The notes beneath the pieces were generated by a model. The model saw only the letters and a program-made list of their open reading frames with translations, was not told where the DNA came from and searched no databases. A stretch of DNA of 64,000 bases from Peltaster fructicola (taxonomy: Eukaryota; Ascomycota; Dothideomycetes). The position numbers were made by a program, and so were the translations under genes. The stretch lies in the NCBI GenBank assembly GCA_001592805.2, contig CP051139.1, forward strand, positions 4,464,001 through 4,528,000. The letters run 5' to 3'. Of this stretch, positions 41,997 to 53,601 are shown in pieces (the first letter of the stretch is position 1; each line of letters starts with the position of its first letter).

Positions 41997-44900
41997 ATGG
42001 CGTACTTCCCTCCCCTGGACAGATGTCTGTCTGGCAAAGAACCACTGATATCCTGGCACTCTATTCTCAACGAGTTGACGAGCGATCCCTATGCGAGCGA
42101 TCAAGTCGAAATACAAGCATTCTTGTCCGACAGCGAAGCCATCACAATACTCAGCCAAACGTCCCGGCCTTTTGATCGTCAGAACGAGGAGACAAAGCGT
42201 GCTTGGCAAGATAAGACTGCTCCGATCCATGTCTCCTCAATCGCTACGGCAGGCTATAGCATCAATCAGCTCAAGATTGATTCGTTATGGCTAGCGAAAG
42301 AGTTGGACATCAGTGAGCTTGCAGCACTGCGAGTTATAATCATAGAGTGGCAGAGTAGGCCAGCAGATCTCCTGCTAGGAAGAACGTCGGATTCTACGTC
42401 ACAAGGCACAGCTACTGTGCGTGAAGTCGCACGACATCGAAGACTGCTGCAGGTGTACCTACAAGAGACCAGTGCCATTAAGCACATCAGCGCGATATTA
42501 GTGGCCCTCGATACAGGTGAGGCTGCTTCCGGCGACGCTGAATACGACCCATGGATGCTGCGAGTCCGAGACAGTATTCGCAGGATACACAAAAGCATAG
42601 GCAACTCGGACAACATTGTCTCAGCCTTTATCAAGGAGTTCGAGCGACTTACGAGTATGCTTGAGAATAATCGCCAATGGCCAGAGTGCTTCCAGAACGA
42701 CTTCATCCTGCACGCGGATTACAGCACTGCTGTATTGCGAGATATGACAAGTACTCTGCGGCAAGGCCTAGTCTACCTCTTCCACACAGCGGACGTTTCC
42801 AGTGCTGCAACTGTCCTATCATGGTTTCAGACGATGCAGAGGACCACATTCCTTCAGGAGCTCGCACCGCCAACACCGGAACAAGCTACACTTGTTGACA
42901 TACTACAATGTCTTGTCAGCGTCTTCTCAGCAGCATTGCTTGCCTTGCCAAAGGCTATTCATGAAGTCGATCAGATCAGCGGACGCGGCCCTGGCAGCGC
43001 TGCGTATCCTGACCTCGGCCAGAAGCCATATATCGCGGATGACGACTGTGTACGACAGCTGAACCTCATCATGTTCGAGATTGCAGAGACTGAATCGATA
43101 ATCGCGGGACCTGCTTTATACACATGGAGCATCTTGACCATGGTCATCCGGGATCTGGCACGAATGGAACAGGAAGTGCTGCAGCAGATCGAGGACAGTA
43201 TTGAGTCAAGCGGGCGCCACGGCGGCGTGACTCGTCGGTCTTCCCTCATTGAGCAGAAGTACGATGTGCTACAAGACAGATCTCTTGGAGCTGCACGAGA
43301 CGATCCTCCACAATACCTAGCAAGACATGCTGCCGACGACCTCAATGTGTTCGCGATAATCGCCGACTTGTCTCGCATCATGACGTCCACTTATGCAATC
43401 GCCCTCGAGCTTCCTATTGCTCAGATAAGCCGAGCAGTGCTCTTCAACGTCGTGCGAGAGAGCCTGCCTACCGTCACTTATGATGAGCATGTGCTGGAAG
43501 CAGTCCTGGCTCTGCTCGCTCCCGACTCGGCGCCGCAAGCTCGCTATTCGAAATACCCGTCTCTTGCTGCGAGCTTTTGGAGAGACCGTGAGCGATGGTT
43601 TCCGGCCGTCTTTCAGGAAGCACTATCAAGGTATCCCTACGAGATTTCACCACTTCTACGACTGCTCAGCGCACTGGTTGGCAATATCACCCAGTCTGCT
43701 GATGACTGGAGCTCAGTAGTCGAAGGATTCGAGAGCTTGAGTACCTTGACCATGACTCTACCAGAGGGATTTCGGGGATACACTCTTGAACACGAAGAAG
43801 ACGGTGTCAACGCTTTCCGCCTGCTGGAGGATCTGCCAATCTTTGTCGACCATGCATTGCAAGGTCTTGAGTACACGAACGCCGATTCGAGTGCTCTGCA
43901 GACAGACGAGCGGGCTGCACTGATGATACCGGCTGGCACTCATGGCACGATTCGCAAGGATCAGCGGCCGTTCGTTGTCAGCCTGAGACACAGCTACTCT
44001 GGCCTGCACTACATCGGGCTCTTATTGATGACACTGCTGCCAAACACGCAATATACGCTGTCACCTCCAGCGCCACCGACTGACAACTTCGTCGCTGCCG
44101 ACATCATGCAACTGATTGTAAATCTTCTTCGAGGGGCTTCAGACCGTCCAAGTGCACAGCACATCCTTGAAGAATTGAGTACCTGCATCCCTGGTGGCCT
44201 CGATATCATAGCAGTCATTGGTGAGACTCTAGAGACAGCACTTCTTGCACGAGCGGAGCAGTCATCTCAACCAGGCTCGAATGAGCTCATCGTGCAATGC
44301 ATCAGATTCTTCGCCATGGTGACGCCATACTTCCCAGAGCGACTATGGTCGTATCTGGCACAAGGTGGCCTACTAGGCACAAACGATGGACGAAGCACAC
44401 TTCTGGCGACTGTTGGCGCATCGGAGGATGAAACCCAAAGATCACAGCTTCTTAGTGAATGCTTGGAACTCTACAGGACAGCGGTGGATGATGCCATACA
44501 TGGACTTGTCAGAAGACGCAAGCCAGCAGACGCTGCTCGACTCGGCAGTCGATTTGACTCTCCAGTGCAATCTTCAGGCGAAATATCAGAACGTGTCATC
44601 ACTCAGACCCTCACAACATTCACAGCACTTGCACTGCAGGTCCTTCAAGCCATAGGACAAGCAGGCGCCCATTTCTCTGTAGAGAAGTCAACGACCGTGA
44701 AGAACATCACAAGCACTTTCATACGCCTTTTGACTGTGGTATATGGCATTGGAGATTCTTCCGCCATTGACGCTGGACTTGCAAAGGTTGTCGCACCGTC
44801 AGCACAATTGGTGCTTACAACGCTGCTCCCAGACGACCTCAGCTTGCAAGCCATGTCACCATTGCTCTCTACGATGACGCCTATCATACATGCGGACGTC

Positions 44901-47393
44901 AGAGTCGTGGCATCAGGGCAAAAGACACTGTTTGTTGGCGAGGCAAGATCCGTGTTGAATCTGATCTGTGTGCTCTTGCGGACTGCAAGGCTCTTGTCCA
45001 AGCCGTCTGCAAAGTTGAACACTGCACTGATATCAGGAATGCATGTGTTTACTTCACTGTTTGCCTTGCAAGCTCCGTTTCAGAAAGTCGTTGCCGAGCT
45101 CTTGACAGAGATGGTAGCTGCCTTGCATAACGATGAAGCCAACGCTGAGTCTATCTTCAGCCAGTTGTCGCAGCAGCAGGGTACACATTTCCTTGACTTG
45201 CTTACACGATTCGATAGCTCTCTCACTGATGCTGCCGCGGAGACGAAAGTCTGGGATTTGTTTGCAGCAGCTTGCAAGCATGGTCAACAATGGTTTGCAA
45301 TGTACCTGATGACTGCAGTGCTACCGAAAGACCAGATCAAGGACCAAGCCAAGCCTAAGAAGACGGCACTGTCGCAAGCGCTCGACTTGCTGTCTGATAT
45401 GAAGAACCTGAACCCAAACCGAGCTTCTTCGATCCTACGATTCGTGGCTGAGGCTCAGAAATCCTGGACTTGGGTCACATCTATTGTTCGAGAGCACCCA
45501 GACTTCTTGACGAGCGCTTTGAATTGGCTGCAGAATCTCAAGCCTTACACTCCATCGGCCAATGTTGCACAACAACTATTAGCTGCGAGAGAGTATCGTC
45601 TCGCTGCTGCTCTGTGCGACGTTCTTGCTGTCAACGTGCATACCAGCCTCGAACTCGGTGACAAGAAGCTGAGCCAAGACATTGCAGCAAAAGCGGACTT
45701 CTTGACAAGCCATGCAGCGAAAGTAGATGGCTACAATAGCAAGCTACATCCAATGCTAGCAGACAACCTGTCGAATCGCTTTGCTGGCTTCAACCTTGCC
45801 GATCTGAAACGTACAGCAGTCAATCCAGGCACATTCGGCAACGACTACATGTATGATCTCGACATTGGCAAGGTCGTTTTGGGACACGATGGATCGTGGC
45901 AAGGTCATCAAAAGACAGCATCACAAGGATTCGCCGATGAGGTCGCACGCGCCAATGTCAACTGGAGTCTATATAATGCACAAATCGACCTGTTAGAGCG
46001 ATGGAAGACTCTCGCTATCACATTAGCGGATGGCGATGGTAAAGATGAGAAGCTCGCCCAGATCATGACCAGCGCCGCGAGAAGCTGTTTGATGGCAAGC
46101 GTTAACACAACGGCAAACGACCCCGAGACTGCTTCTCTACAGCAGACTCGAGCCGATCTTGTCTTTGCATTACTGTCGAAGCTGATCAAAACGCCATGCG
46201 ACATCAATCGCAAAGACAACACGACCCAGGATCCTGCTGGACAATCGAGCATTCTTGAAGCAGCCTGGGAGCTAGTGAGGACTAGTCCTGTTGACTACAG
46301 CGTCGCCGAGGCCACAGAAGACCTTACGTACTACCGTACGCTGCTACAGGTACTATTCCTTGCTTTACAACTCGACAATAGATCACAAGCTGCACAACTA
46401 GCAGCCAGCCGGACTGCATCACAGAACGGCACCAGTAATGCGCTAGTCCGACTAAACTATGCGCATGAGCTCACACTCGTCGACATAATGTCCCGGACGA
46501 TCGCCCCAGGCTTTCGAGCTCTCTGTGGCAATTTACATGAAAGCACAGACTGTGCCCGACCAGACGACTTCGCCCTACTGATAGCATTGGCTAAGGCAGT
46601 TTTATCCGGAGGATGTTCCAAGCAGTTTCATGATCAGATTGCAGACGCAGTCGCTTTCTCGGCTATTATACGCAGTGCTGCCAGTCTGTATTCCTGGTCA
46701 GATCGCCTGGCCGAGTTCACGGCGAACGACCCTGTGTATGGCGAGCTCGCTATCATGTTCCTGCTTACGCTCTCGCGTGTGCCGCAAGTGGCTGAGCAGA
46801 TGGCTGTCGAGAACATCTTGAGCCAGATCAGCTCAGCTAATCTTTCGGAGTATCTGCGCAAGCCTGGCGGCAAAGGTCCGTTCGACGAGCCTGCACGAAT
46901 GTTTGTCATATGGACAGATGGCCTTCTTCCGCTCTGTCTCAACCTCATTGAAGCTGTTGGACCACCTATCGTCCCAGAGATCTCATCCTTCTTCAGCTCT
47001 TTCCCGCAGCAACTTGCCAGAGCTGAGAAAGCTCTACAGAACGCCTCACCAAGTACCATGAACCCCACAGCAGGCGCTGTGACACTCGGTCTTGTCAATG
47101 AGGCACGAGATCTGATCACAATTGCGCAGATACTGAAAGCTACCATTGGGCTTAGTGCTGCTGACGGCATTGCAGTTGAAGATGTGCAGGACCTGAACTA
47201 TAATATCAGCCTCATCGGCGAAGATCTCGAGGCAATGACTAAGAGCCAGCGAAGTCTTCGAGATCGTGTTACACCTGTCACGGCGCGAGAGCTTGCATTG
47301 TACAATGACAAGAGCGGTGGGAACACCGACGACGCGCTGCAAGGTGCTATTATAAGGGCGATCGATCACAGTTTGGCGTTGCTGAAAGAGTGA
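41997..47393 (+). CDS. NUP188: Nucleoporin Nup188, inner ring of the nuclear pore
   Basis: A large alpha-solenoid scaffold of the inner ring that binds Nic96 and shapes the transport channel. One uninterrupted exon codes 1798 residues, in the range of fungal Nup188. The N-terminus (YFPPLDRCLSGKEPLISWHS, then LKIDSLWLAKELDISELAALR) parallels Chaetomium Nup188 as I recall it. The rest is helical throughout with no FG repeats and no membrane segment. Nup192 is the main alternative, being a related solenoid of similar length; the N-terminal pattern PPL-x-C-L-(T/S)-G favours Nup188. The gene converges on the SUN-family gene. Confidence 0.85.
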   Translation: MAYFPPLDRCLSGKEPLISWHSILNELTSDPYASDQVEIQAFLSDSEAITILSQTSRPFDRQNEETKRAWQDKTAPIHVSSIATAGYSINQLKIDSLWLAKELDISELAALRVIIIEWQSRPADLLLGRTSDSTSQGTATVREVARHRRLLQVYLQETSAIKHISAILVALDTGEAASGDAEYDPWMLRVRDSIRRIHKSIGNSDNIVSAFIKEFERLTSMLENNRQWPECFQNDFILHADYSTAVLRDMTSTLRQGLVYLFHTADVSSAATVLSWFQTMQRTTFLQELAPPTPEQATLVDILQCLVSVFSAALLALPKAIHEVDQISGRGPGSAAYPDLGQKPYIADDDCVRQLNLIMFEIAETESIIAGPALYTWSILTMVIRDLARMEQEVLQQIEDSIESSGRHGGVTRRSSLIEQKYDVLQDRSLGAARDDPPQYLARHAADDLNVFAIIADLSRIMTSTYAIALELPIAQISRAVLFNVVRESLPTVTYDEHVLEAVLALLAPDSAPQARYSKYPSLAASFWRDRERWFPAVFQEALSRYPYEISPLLRLLSALVGNITQSADDWSSVVEGFESLSTLTMTLPEGFRGYTLEHEEDGVNAFRLLEDLPIFVDHALQGLEYTNADSSALQTDERAALMIPAGTHGTIRKDQRPFVVSLRHSYSGLHYIGLLLMTLLPNTQYTLSPPAPPTDNFVAADIMQLIVNLLRGASDRPSAQHILEELSTCIPGGLDIIAVIGETLETALLARAEQSSQPGSNELIVQCIRFFAMVTPYFPERLWSYLAQGGLLGTNDGRSTLLATVGASEDETQRSQLLSECLELYRTAVDDAIHGLVRRRKPADAARLGSRFDSPVQSSGEISERVITQTLTTFTALALQVLQAIGQAGAHFSVEKSTTVKNITSTFIRLLTVVYGIGDSSAIDAGLAKVVAPSAQLVLTTLLPDDLSLQAMSPLLSTMTPIIHADVRVVASGQKTLFVGEARSVLNLICVLLRTARLLSKPSAKLNTALISGMHVFTSLFALQAPFQKVVAELLTEMVAALHNDEANAESIFSQLSQQQGTHFLDLLTRFDSSLTDAAAETKVWDLFAAACKHGQQWFAMYLMTAVLPKDQIKDQAKPKKTALSQALDLLSDMKNLNPNRASSILRFVAEAQKSWTWVTSIVREHPDFLTSALNWLQNLKPYTPSANVAQQLLAAREYRLAAALCDVLAVNVHTSLELGDKKLSQDIAAKADFLTSHAAKVDGYNSKLHPMLADNLSNRFAGFNLADLKRTAVNPGTFGNDYMYDLDIGKVVLGHDGSWQGHQKTASQGFADEVARANVNWSLYNAQIDLLERWKTLAITLADGDGKDEKLAQIMTSAARSCLMASVNTTANDPETASLQQTRADLVFALLSKLIKTPCDINRKDNTTQDPAGQSSILEAAWELVRTSPVDYSVAEATEDLTYYRTLLQVLFLALQLDNRSQAAQLAASRTASQNGTSNALVRLNYAHELTLVDIMSRTIAPGFRALCGNLHESTDCARPDDFALLIALAKAVLSGGCSKQFHDQIADAVAFSAIIRSAASLYSWSDRLAEFTANDPVYGELAIMFLLTLSRVPQVAEQMAVENILSQISSANLSEYLRKPGGKGPFDEPARMFVIWTDGLLPLCLNLIEAVGPPIVPEISSFFSSFPQQLARAEKALQNASPSTMNPTAGAVTLGLVNEARDLITIAQILKATIGLSAADGIAVEDVQDLNYNISLIGEDLEAMTKSQRSLRDRVTPVTARELALYNDKSGGNTDDALQGAIIRAIDHSLALLKE

Positions 47394-48357
47394 TACTGTA
47401 TTTCATAAGATGTGAGTTTGCAAGCGAGGCGTTCTATGGCGGTGGAGATGTGCTTGAGCACAAGCATGGTCACAGATCATGAGATTACTGTCAAATCACA
47501 ATGGAGACGATCCGAAGTCTACAAATGGAAGCAATGAATAATCACGAAACGAGGCGCGAGGGTTCGATGTAGCGAAACTGGATACTCGGCACTAGACAAA
47601 AGACATTATGTACAAGCAGATCGACAGCGTTGACTGATTCGTCGAAAGGCAGACGCAGTCCAGCGTCAACGGTGTCAAAGTTGCATATTGTGTTCCCACT
47701 TCTGAGCATCGACGTCGTTATAGAATTGGCGCTTTGAGAGAGAAAGAGGTTCCAGGAGTAGAATGCACTCATCTTGTAAGAGACCGGTAAGAGATAAGAA
47801 AGAGATGCTTGTCGAAAGCTTGGCCCCCGTTGTTGTAAGCATGTCGAAGACCACCTGCTTGCTATTTCCATCTTCAACTCGCCACCGCCACGCGTGAAAC
47901 CGAGATATGAGCCGCACCATGTGTTCCCACAGGGAATGTAGAACGAAAATAGAATGACAGCAGCAACGACAACGTGTCGAAGCTTCTTTGAAATGGCCAC
48001 GCTGAAGCCGTCTCCGTCGACCAGCGGTTTTCCGTCTCGAGTTGTTGTTGAGCTTGCAAGCGATGCACTGCATCGCCAAGATGGGTCGCAGTAGTTGTTG
48101 AGCACTCTGCTAGCTTGCTTTGAGGTAGAATGTACAAAGATCGACAACTTGGCCAGCGAGTTGGAATATCATGGCGACTTTCCGTAGTTGTTGCGAGGTG
48201 AAATTGTTTGGGTAAATGCACGATAGAAGTGAATGCAATCGAATAATGGACTGTTGGCTCTGATCGGCAGACGGCGCAGTGGGTGATGGAAGTCGGAACG
48301 ATAGAAGTGGTGATGTGTCGACATATCTCCCTGGATCTGCTACAAGATGATAGTCTT
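47394..48357. other. 0.96-kb convergent spacer, nothing firm
   Basis: Between the stops of NUP188 and the SUN-family gene. Two overlapping minus-strand frames (47542-48147 and 47874-48464) read as low-quality sequence rich in Cys, Ser and Leu with no domain; the second runs into the intron and last exon of the SUN gene. I read the region as 3' UTRs and spacer. Confidence 0.4.
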
Positions 48358-49774
48358 CTAGTTGGAGAAGACGAAGGAAGCAGTGCCAGACGACAGAGAG
48401 ACCTGTTATTGAGGTTAGCATCAGAACAACAAGCAATAACATTTAGACAAGACTTACTGTGCAACCACCGGTCGAGCTGCAGCCTGTAGAGCCACAGTAC
48501 TGTCCATTGGAGTATTTGCAGCTTCCAGAGAGGCTGTCTCCCTTGATCTCGACAGTGAAGCCGAGCTTAGCGTCGGTCGTTGGTGCGTTCTGGAAGATAG
48601 AGAGCCATGCGGCGCCGTTGCTCCAGCCTACACCCAAGTTCATTGGTGCGAAGTTACCCCATGGGTTTGCTGAAGAGCCCCATGTGCAGCCATCAGAGAG
48701 AGACACACCGGCTGGGTTGACGTAGTACTGAGCGGATGTTGAGCCTCCAAGCCAGTGGTAGTAAGTGCTGGCGTCTGGACAAGTGACTGGGTTGGTAGTA
48801 CCTGGCTGGGCGTCGATCGGGATAGTCATGCTCTCGGTTCCTGGATAATCGGTACGGCAGACAGCAACGTTCTTACTGAGGTTGTTTACAACCTGGATGC
48901 TGACCTGAGATGCACCTTGAATGCACAACTTGGAGCTCAAGGCAGAGTTGGTCAAGTGGAGCTTACCATTCTGGCACAGGACACCACCAACGGACTGACC
49001 TGTTGCACCCTGGGTGCTTGGCCATTGAGACTTTTGGTATCCAGCTGGGCAAGCGTAAGAGCAGTAAGAACCTTCCTTGCAGCAGTTGCTGCCAGAGCAG
49101 GTACCAGAAGTTTGAGTCATGATGTCGCCTAGGCCACCCGAGAAGGAGTTTGGAGTCTGAACACCAGTCCAGCCTCCAAGTCCGAGCCAGTCGAGAGAGA
49201 CTGCACCATAGTCTGATGGGAAGTGGGAGCAGTCTAGCTGTCCATCTGGGAAGTCAGAGCTGACACCATTTCCGCCGGATGACGAAGATGATGTGTGTGT
49301 CTGAGCTTGGGATGTTGAGGTTGCAGCTGGAGTGTTTACAACGGCAGCGGCTACCTTGACTGTTGGCACAACAGCAGTGGTTGAGCTCGTGCTTGAGCTT
49401 GTGCTTGTGCTGCTGGTGCTGGTAGAGGTGCTGGTAGAGGTGTGTGACGTTGACGTCGTCGTAGGTGCGACATATGTCGATGTCGAGTGGGAAGTTGTTG
49501 AGGTGCTTGAAACGACAACAGGGGCCGACGAGAATTGCAGCTTGCCATTGTCGGCGTAGATGAGTGTGCCGTTTCGAAGTCCCTCGTCCACTTCTTGCTC
49601 CGAGATGAGGTGTCCATTGAGCTCGTACACAACGACGGTTGGTCCTGGGACTACGACGTCGAGAGTAGGAGTCGCATCACGCTTCTCGTGGAGGTGCTGG
49701 TGAGCGTGGTGATTGTGCGGTTCTGCCGAGACGGCGACTGCTGCACTGAGCAGTGCGAGAATTGCGGTCTTCAT
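48358..49774 (-). CDS. SUN-family secreted cell-wall protein (GH132)
   Basis: SUN proteins (Sim1, Sun4, Uth1 of yeast) are wall-located, beta-glucan-modifying proteins needed for septation and wall remodelling. Two exons (48458-49774 and 48358-48402) join to 453 residues. A signal peptide (about residues 1-17) is followed by a His-rich stretch and a Kex2-type KR site at 31-32. Next come a Ser/Thr-rich spacer (about 85-170) and the Cys-rich SUN domain to the C-terminus (FPDGQLDCSHFPSDYGAV, GYQKSQWPSTQGATGQSVGG, NPWGNFAPMNLGVGW). The last exon codes only 14 residues (VSLSSGTASFVFSN) after a 55-nt intron with a GTAAGT donor. Without it the frame stops a few codons past the donor and the family C-terminus is lost. 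Confidence 0.94.
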
Positions 49775-51304
49775 ATCGGTTTGCGCAGTGTGGCTATAAT
49801 CGTCGCAGACGTGTTAAATCGAGTGGAGTGAGTGCGCGTGAGTATGTAATTGATGACACAATGATGTCTCAATGGCTCTGCTGACCCCTTCGAAGGAAAG
49901 ATGGTGTGTTGTGGAGGTGGACAAAGAATGTGATCTTCCGGGCGGTGTCGCGTTCGTGTGGTTTGTTTGTCGTGGGTATTTGTTTGTTCGATAGCAAGGT
50001 TCCAAGGAGTGAATTGAGCAAGTGCTCAGGTGGAAGTGTAGGTCGTGAAGCTGAAGCGCCTCTGAAGAGAAGTGAGCGTATGCACGTTATGTGGTGACAG
50101 TACCTGAACAGGAGCGAGGAGGAAGCGCAAGTGTGGAAAAACAGGCAGGGAGTGTTCAATGATTGCTGCCAATCTCGGCAAGCGAGCCAATGGCCACAGG
50201 GGTAACCTCTTCAAACTAGCGCGTCGTACAGGACATTGGCATGGTCTACTAACGAGTAATGGATCTGCTACCTTTGAGGAAGAGTCTCGGCGCTTGTCTA
50301 CGATTGAGAAGCGTAATTGCTGTGGCAAGCCTCGAGTCTTTGATCCGTCCATTGACGATGCTCTTTGATGATTTCCAGATGATAGCGCGTCTAAGGCAAA
50401 ATTGAGTCTCCTCACGCCAAGCCAGAGGACGATCCTCTCTATGCTCTCACAGTACACAAATGACGGTGCTCTGGCGCGTATTCGCCCCCTGATTGATCAC
50501 ACAAGCTTGCGAAAAAGGAGAGAGCTGCATTTTCACCGATATGTATGCCATTGGCCCTCGCGATATGTTGCAGCTCGCAGAGGGAAGAGCATTTCCCAGG
50601 TACGACGCGTTGTTATTGCGGATACTGTGAACATAGCGATGCAATGCATGGCGATGTAGCTTGATGTCGTGATGATGTCGAAGGATCCATCATCTCGCTG
50701 CAGATGCCTGCAACTTTGTTTGTTGATCCTCTCGGAAAAGGAGTTAGCGCCACATCACATCCTGGCTAGTGCGTCTTTGTTCCGACCTCCCTCATTCTTC
50801 TCGACGTGTGCATTCCAGCGACAAACAAACGACAACACAAAGCTCTCGAGGTGCTTGCGTGACATCCTCCGGTAGCAGCGGCACGGCAGTCGCGTGCATG
50901 AGGTGCAGCTGGGTGTCCTCCGGACTCCTGACTCGAGGTCAGGCGAACGCCTTGATCCGCGCCGCATGGCGCACAAGTTTAATTTGCCGGCATTGCCCAG
51001 AATCAGATCCTCCTTGCGCGCTGCCTCATGTATGTGAGCAGCGCGTCGGTGCCCTCTATTGATGCTTTCAGACGACGCGAACCACATTTCAACACCAATC
51101 GTCGATGAAGGCTACACGTAATGGTGTGAGGTGCACCATTGAGCACTGTGAGACACACCTGCGACTGTAAGGGCAATACAACCAGGCACATACTATTCAA
51201 CACGTGTGCTGTGTGCTTTCATACGTTGCTTTTCCACGAGTGTATCCATCGACACCGTGGCCATGTCGACACACAGGACAAATCGATGCAACTCATCGCA
51301 TTGC
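49775..51304. promoter_or_regulatory. 1.5-kb region: SUN-gene promoter and BZZ1 3' flank
   Basis: Bounded by the SUN-gene start and the BZZ1 stop, both minus strand. Several frames of 60-145 codons overlap on both strands around 50000-50660, but none shows a domain, signal peptide or convincing splice structure. No RNA gene is seen. Confidence 0.4.
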
Positions 51305-53601
51305 TCACAGTTCTCGACACCAACCCGCTGGTACGACTCCCTTTCCTGCTTGTGATTCCACTTCACACCAACCATCTCCTTGGTCTGGTTGGATCAACAC
51401 CATTCGTTCTCCTTCTGTCATGTTGACCTCACCGGGTCCACTCGCTGCGTAAGTGTACAGTGCCTCCACATAACGCAGTTTCTTTGCTCCACGTCGTGGT
51501 GCCACTGCTGGTCCAACTTTCTTACCAAGTGGCGCGTCTGAGATAGGAAGGGATGCGGTGGAGCCTGATGCTGTTGATCTGGGTCGCTCGCTGAGGACAG
51601 AACTTGACAGTTTTGGCCGCAGTTCTGCGTAAGATGCAGGCACAAGTCCTGCGGCACCAGACGCAGGCTTGATTTTGAGCCAGCCGGAGCCATCTAGATG
51701 GTGTAAGTAGAGTTTCGGCTCGGTCTGCCATCACTTACCATCTTCTTCGACCACCACAAACTCTTGTCCTTCACTGATGTTGATCTCTCCGTCTGCATTG
51801 GCCTGGTATGGGTACAGCATCTTGCCTTTCTGCTCCTGTGAGTCGCCATTTGTGCCACTGTTCGAGTGCAGCATAGGTGGAGGAGCGATCAGCCTATTTC
51901 GACCGCTCGGTGCTTCGTCGTCTCTCGTCTTGACACTCATTCCGGAAACGCTACGCTCATAACCTGATGAGAGTGTGTTCATTGATCCGATCGTGTCGCT
52001 TCTCTGCAGACCCGACGACGACCGCTGAGTACTACGACCGTTCTCAGCTGGTGTCTCGGCTTGTGGAAGGGTCGCTGCAGCAGCCTGTCGCTGAGCCTTG
52101 ATGTTCTTCTTGGCCTCCTTGTCCAGCTCTCCAGGACAATCTGCAGGCACTTTCAGCTCGCACTTTAAATGACATGTGTAGCCACAGTCTGTACAGCTGA
52201 GACCCTTCGCAGACAGACCCCATATGCGGTCACCACACAGATCGCAGTTCGTTGGAATCTTGAAGGTCTGGTTCTTGAATGCATGGTTCTGCATGCCGAT
52301 ACTGATATCTCCCATGACTGACGTGATCGTACTGACCTCGACCTCAGCCGTCACTCGCCGTCGCTCGACATCGTGCAGTGCTTCCTGATGCACGAACATG
52401 GCACGCACAACCTCGACCTCGTCTCGTTTGTCTCGGCCTTCTCGGATGAGCTGTCGGACCTTCTTCGCTGCTTCGACCTCCCGGCGTTTGTCATCTGCTT
52501 CTCGCTTCAAAGGAGTGATTTGATTCTTGCTTTTGGCTAGGATGTTCATCACGAATATCTTGCTCGCCTGATCGGTCGCCATGGCATCATCGTCCAACCA
52601 GACTGGTGATGGCTCGAATGCGAAGTCTGGTGGGTCGCTCCATTGTGAAGCATTGTGCCGGACGAACATCATGCTGTCAAGAGCTGGCTTATTCCGAGGT
52701 ATTTCGGTGATCAGGTGCTGGACGAGCTCAGTCGAGTGTGATAACGCTTGCTTCTCCATTGACGCGGCAGAGTTCCAGAGGTTGTTGAGAGTAGATACTC
52801 GAGTTTCATTGAGGCCCTGTAGCGACTAGTCATCGTCAGTGCTGTCGCTCAGCAATCGAGAGTATATACTCACGTCCAGCAGATCAGGCACATATTCGTG
52901 ATAGTACCTTTCCTTCTGCTTGTTGGTCACGTTGATCGCAATGAGATATGTGTTCTTTTTCGGTCAGCACTCGCCCTTTGTGCGCCTACGATCACTCATA
53001 CCTTCGCGTTCTTCATATCAGCTTGTTGCTGGAGAAATGCACTCTGTGCCTTGCTCTTCCCGTGGTCGAAACTACCGTCCACCTTCTTCCTCCGATTTTC
53101 TACCTCTTGACACACGCTGTCGTACTTCCCTTTGATCTTCTTCAGCTCACTGTACTGTCCATCTCGCTCTCTTTCCAGCTTGCTGGCATACTCTGCATGC
53201 TGCTTCCGAAGGTCCTCGTACTTGGCAGCCATGAGCTTCAACGGCTCGGCGATATTCGTGATCAATTGGTTGGCATATTGTTCGTGCTCTGTGGCTCGCG
53301 ATTCCAGCGTCGTCAGATGTACCGTCCATGTTGTCATGGAGGCACTCTCCAGTGATCCAGGCGTGGCAGTCGGCGTCTCTCCCACACTCAGTATAGAGCT
53401 CTTCTTCGCTTTCTTCTCGAAGTATCGCTTCGCCAGGCCGGAGAGCTTTTGTCCATATTCTTTCTCTATAGCGCTTCGTTCTCGGTAGAATTGCTGTATG
53501 TCGTCTAGCCAGGCGATTGTGTTTCCGACCCATGCATTGACAGGCTTGAATCCATCCTTCAGCTCAGCGCCGAAGTTGGGCGCAATATCGACGTCTACCA
53601 T
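51305..53601 (-). CDS. BZZ1: BZZ1-type F-BAR protein with C1 and two SH3 domains
   Basis: Bzz1 bends membrane at endocytic sites and recruits Las17/WASP to drive Arp2/3 actin assembly. Four exons (53002-53601, 52874-52954, 51739-52816, 51305-51693) join to 715 residues; the introns are 47, 57 and 45 nt. The F-BAR domain covers about residues 1-330 (FGAELKDGFKPVNAWVGNTI, then YRERSAIEKEYGQKLSGLAK). A coiled HR1-like region follows. A C1 zinc domain starts at H405 (CDLCGDRIWGL, CTDCGYTCHLKC). The two SH3 domains are at about 565-620 (KMLYPYQANADGEINISEG) and 660-715 (ALYTYAASGPGEVNMTEGE); the second ends at the stop codon. The intron in front of SH3-1's second half has a GTAAGT donor. Confidence 0.95.

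Noticed and set aside
47542-48464. Overlapping minus-strand frames downstream of the SUN gene
   Set aside because: No domain or start context, and part of the second lies over the SUN intron and last exon in another frame.
50026-50659. Several 60-145-codon frames on both strands
   Set aside because: Mutually overlapping, no conserved motif, and located in the SUN-gene upstream region.
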